Positions 20,720 through 21,105 of a stretch of 21,105 bases of DNA are shown here, piece after piece. The stretch's first letter is position 1. The number at the start of each line of letters is the position of its first letter. The position numbers were made by a program, and so were the translations under genes. The notes beneath the pieces are model-generated. The model ran no database searches. It had not been told where the DNA came from and was given only the letters and a program-made list of their open reading frames with translations. Source of the DNA: Candidatus Saccharimonadota bacterium (lineage in GTDB: Bacteria; Patescibacteriota; Saccharimonadia; Saccharimonadales; Saccharimonadaceae); NCBI GenBank assembly GCA_905373345.1, contig CAJPSU010000004.1, positions 1 to 21,105 of the forward strand, given 5' to 3'.

Positions 20720-21105
20720 ATGGCTATACTAACACGCGCGTGGACGGCGGTGGCACGCCGGCTCACGCGCAGCCTCATTATCCTGGCAGTGATGACACTC
20801 ATCTTTACATTGCTCATAAGCACGGTGGCGGTGCGGCAGACGATGACAAACTTACGCTTGAATGTTGAGCGCAACATCCGCGCCGGTTTTAGCCTAAGCG
20901 GTACTAAAGGTGAAGGCTTACCGATGAAAGACGCCGAGGCGGTGCGACACCTTGCTGGAATAGGAGCGTACAACTACCAAATGCAAACAGCCGCTCGACC
21001 AAACGGGCTAGCGTTAATCGACGGCGGCATTCAGCTCAGCGACGAAGCCGATGCCGCAGCCGGCGTCACCGGCACAACCGACAGCCAATCGCTCAGCCAA
21101 TTTAC
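20720..21105 (+). CDS. Second ABC permease, N-terminal part (cut by window end)
   Basis: ATG 20720 lies 3 bases after the stop of the previous permease, with GGAG motifs upstream (20704-20713). The open frame runs to the window edge (128 codons visible). It starts MAILTRAWTAVARRLTRSLIIL, a basic N-terminus and one membrane segment (about 18-37), then the start of an external domain (NIRAGFSLSGTKGEG...DAEAVRHLAGIGAYNYQM). The arrangement RAW...ARR...hydrophobic, then 'K-D-A-E-A-V-R-H-L-A-G-I', parallels the first permease (DINAVKHLPGVTNY), so the two are paralogues and probably form a heterodimer. The missing ATPase is expected downstream. Confidence 0.85.
   Translation, partial: MAILTRAWTAVARRLTRSLIILAVMTLIFTLLISTVAVRQTMTNLRLNVERNIRAGFSLSGTKGEGLPMKDAEAVRHLAGIGAYNYQMQTAARPNGLALIDGGIQLSDEADAAAGVTGTTDSQSLSQF

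Noticed and set aside
1..21105. UGA read as Gly or Trp (alternative code of some CPR lineages)
   Set aside because: TGA ends several clear genes at the expected family length, and Trp positions use TGG.
1..21105. CRISPR arrays, insertion sequences, transposases or prophage genes
   Set aside because: No regularly spaced repeats, terminal inverted repeats around a transposase frame, or phage-type proteins were seen.

Overview
The window is dense bacterial chromosomal DNA of roughly balanced GC, with mostly single-gene or two-gene transcription units, very short intergenic gaps and the standard stop codons (TGA is used as a stop, so there is no sign of the UGA recoding known from some CPR lineages). 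The gene set, the small compact genes, the many apparently leaderless promoters (a -10 box placed 6-8 bases before the start ATG) and the style of several proteins suggest a Patescibacteria/CPR bacterium, most likely Saccharibacteria (TM7). That assignment is an inference from family recollection, not a search.

Layout. 1-254 is the C-terminal end of an exonuclease III gene. 255-1740 is an AT-rich accessory-looking stretch: two promoter/terminator units sharing the same -35 neighbourhood and terminator stem, a winged-helix/Nudix gene that has lost its Nudix box by deletion (minus strand), and a 93-residue membrane protein behind a leader RNA that can fold as a three-way junction. 1717-4562 (minus) is a translationally coupled pair: an unrecognised 163-residue protein and a CtpE-like P-type cation ATPase. 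4696-7977 is a UvrD-like helicase fused to a RecB-type PD-(D/E)XK nuclease. 8113-8463 has no gene but has a good promoter, a chain of strong hairpins including a tRNA-like module, and a strong intrinsic terminator: a probable ~340-nt structured non-coding RNA that I cannot match to tRNA, tmRNA, RNase P RNA or SRP RNA. 8483-11047 holds a tRNA-dihydrouridine synthase and cysteinyl-tRNA synthetase. 11055-12192 (minus) is an AI-2E family permease whose first 16 or so codons appear to be in another frame, divergent from a second P-type ATPase (12250-14781), with a perfect dyad between the two promoters. 15003-17048 (minus) is a SulP anion transporter with a STAS domain and an unusual C-terminal nucleotidyltransferase-like domain. 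17171-19214 is an overlapping response regulator/histidine kinase pair followed by two FtsX-type ABC permease genes (19334-20716, and 20720 to the window end), a VncRS-Vex-like arrangement.

How parts work together. The two-component system probably controls the adjacent permeases; their promoter carries an inverted repeat that brackets its -10 element. The ATPases, SulP and AI-2E permease are independent ion or small-solute transport units. The helicase-nuclease, ExoIII, Dus and CysS are housekeeping repair and translation functions. The most interesting candidates for something undescribed are the tRNA-like-bearing RNA (8125-8463), the SulP-STAS-nucleotidyltransferase fusion and the structured leader at 1231-1309.
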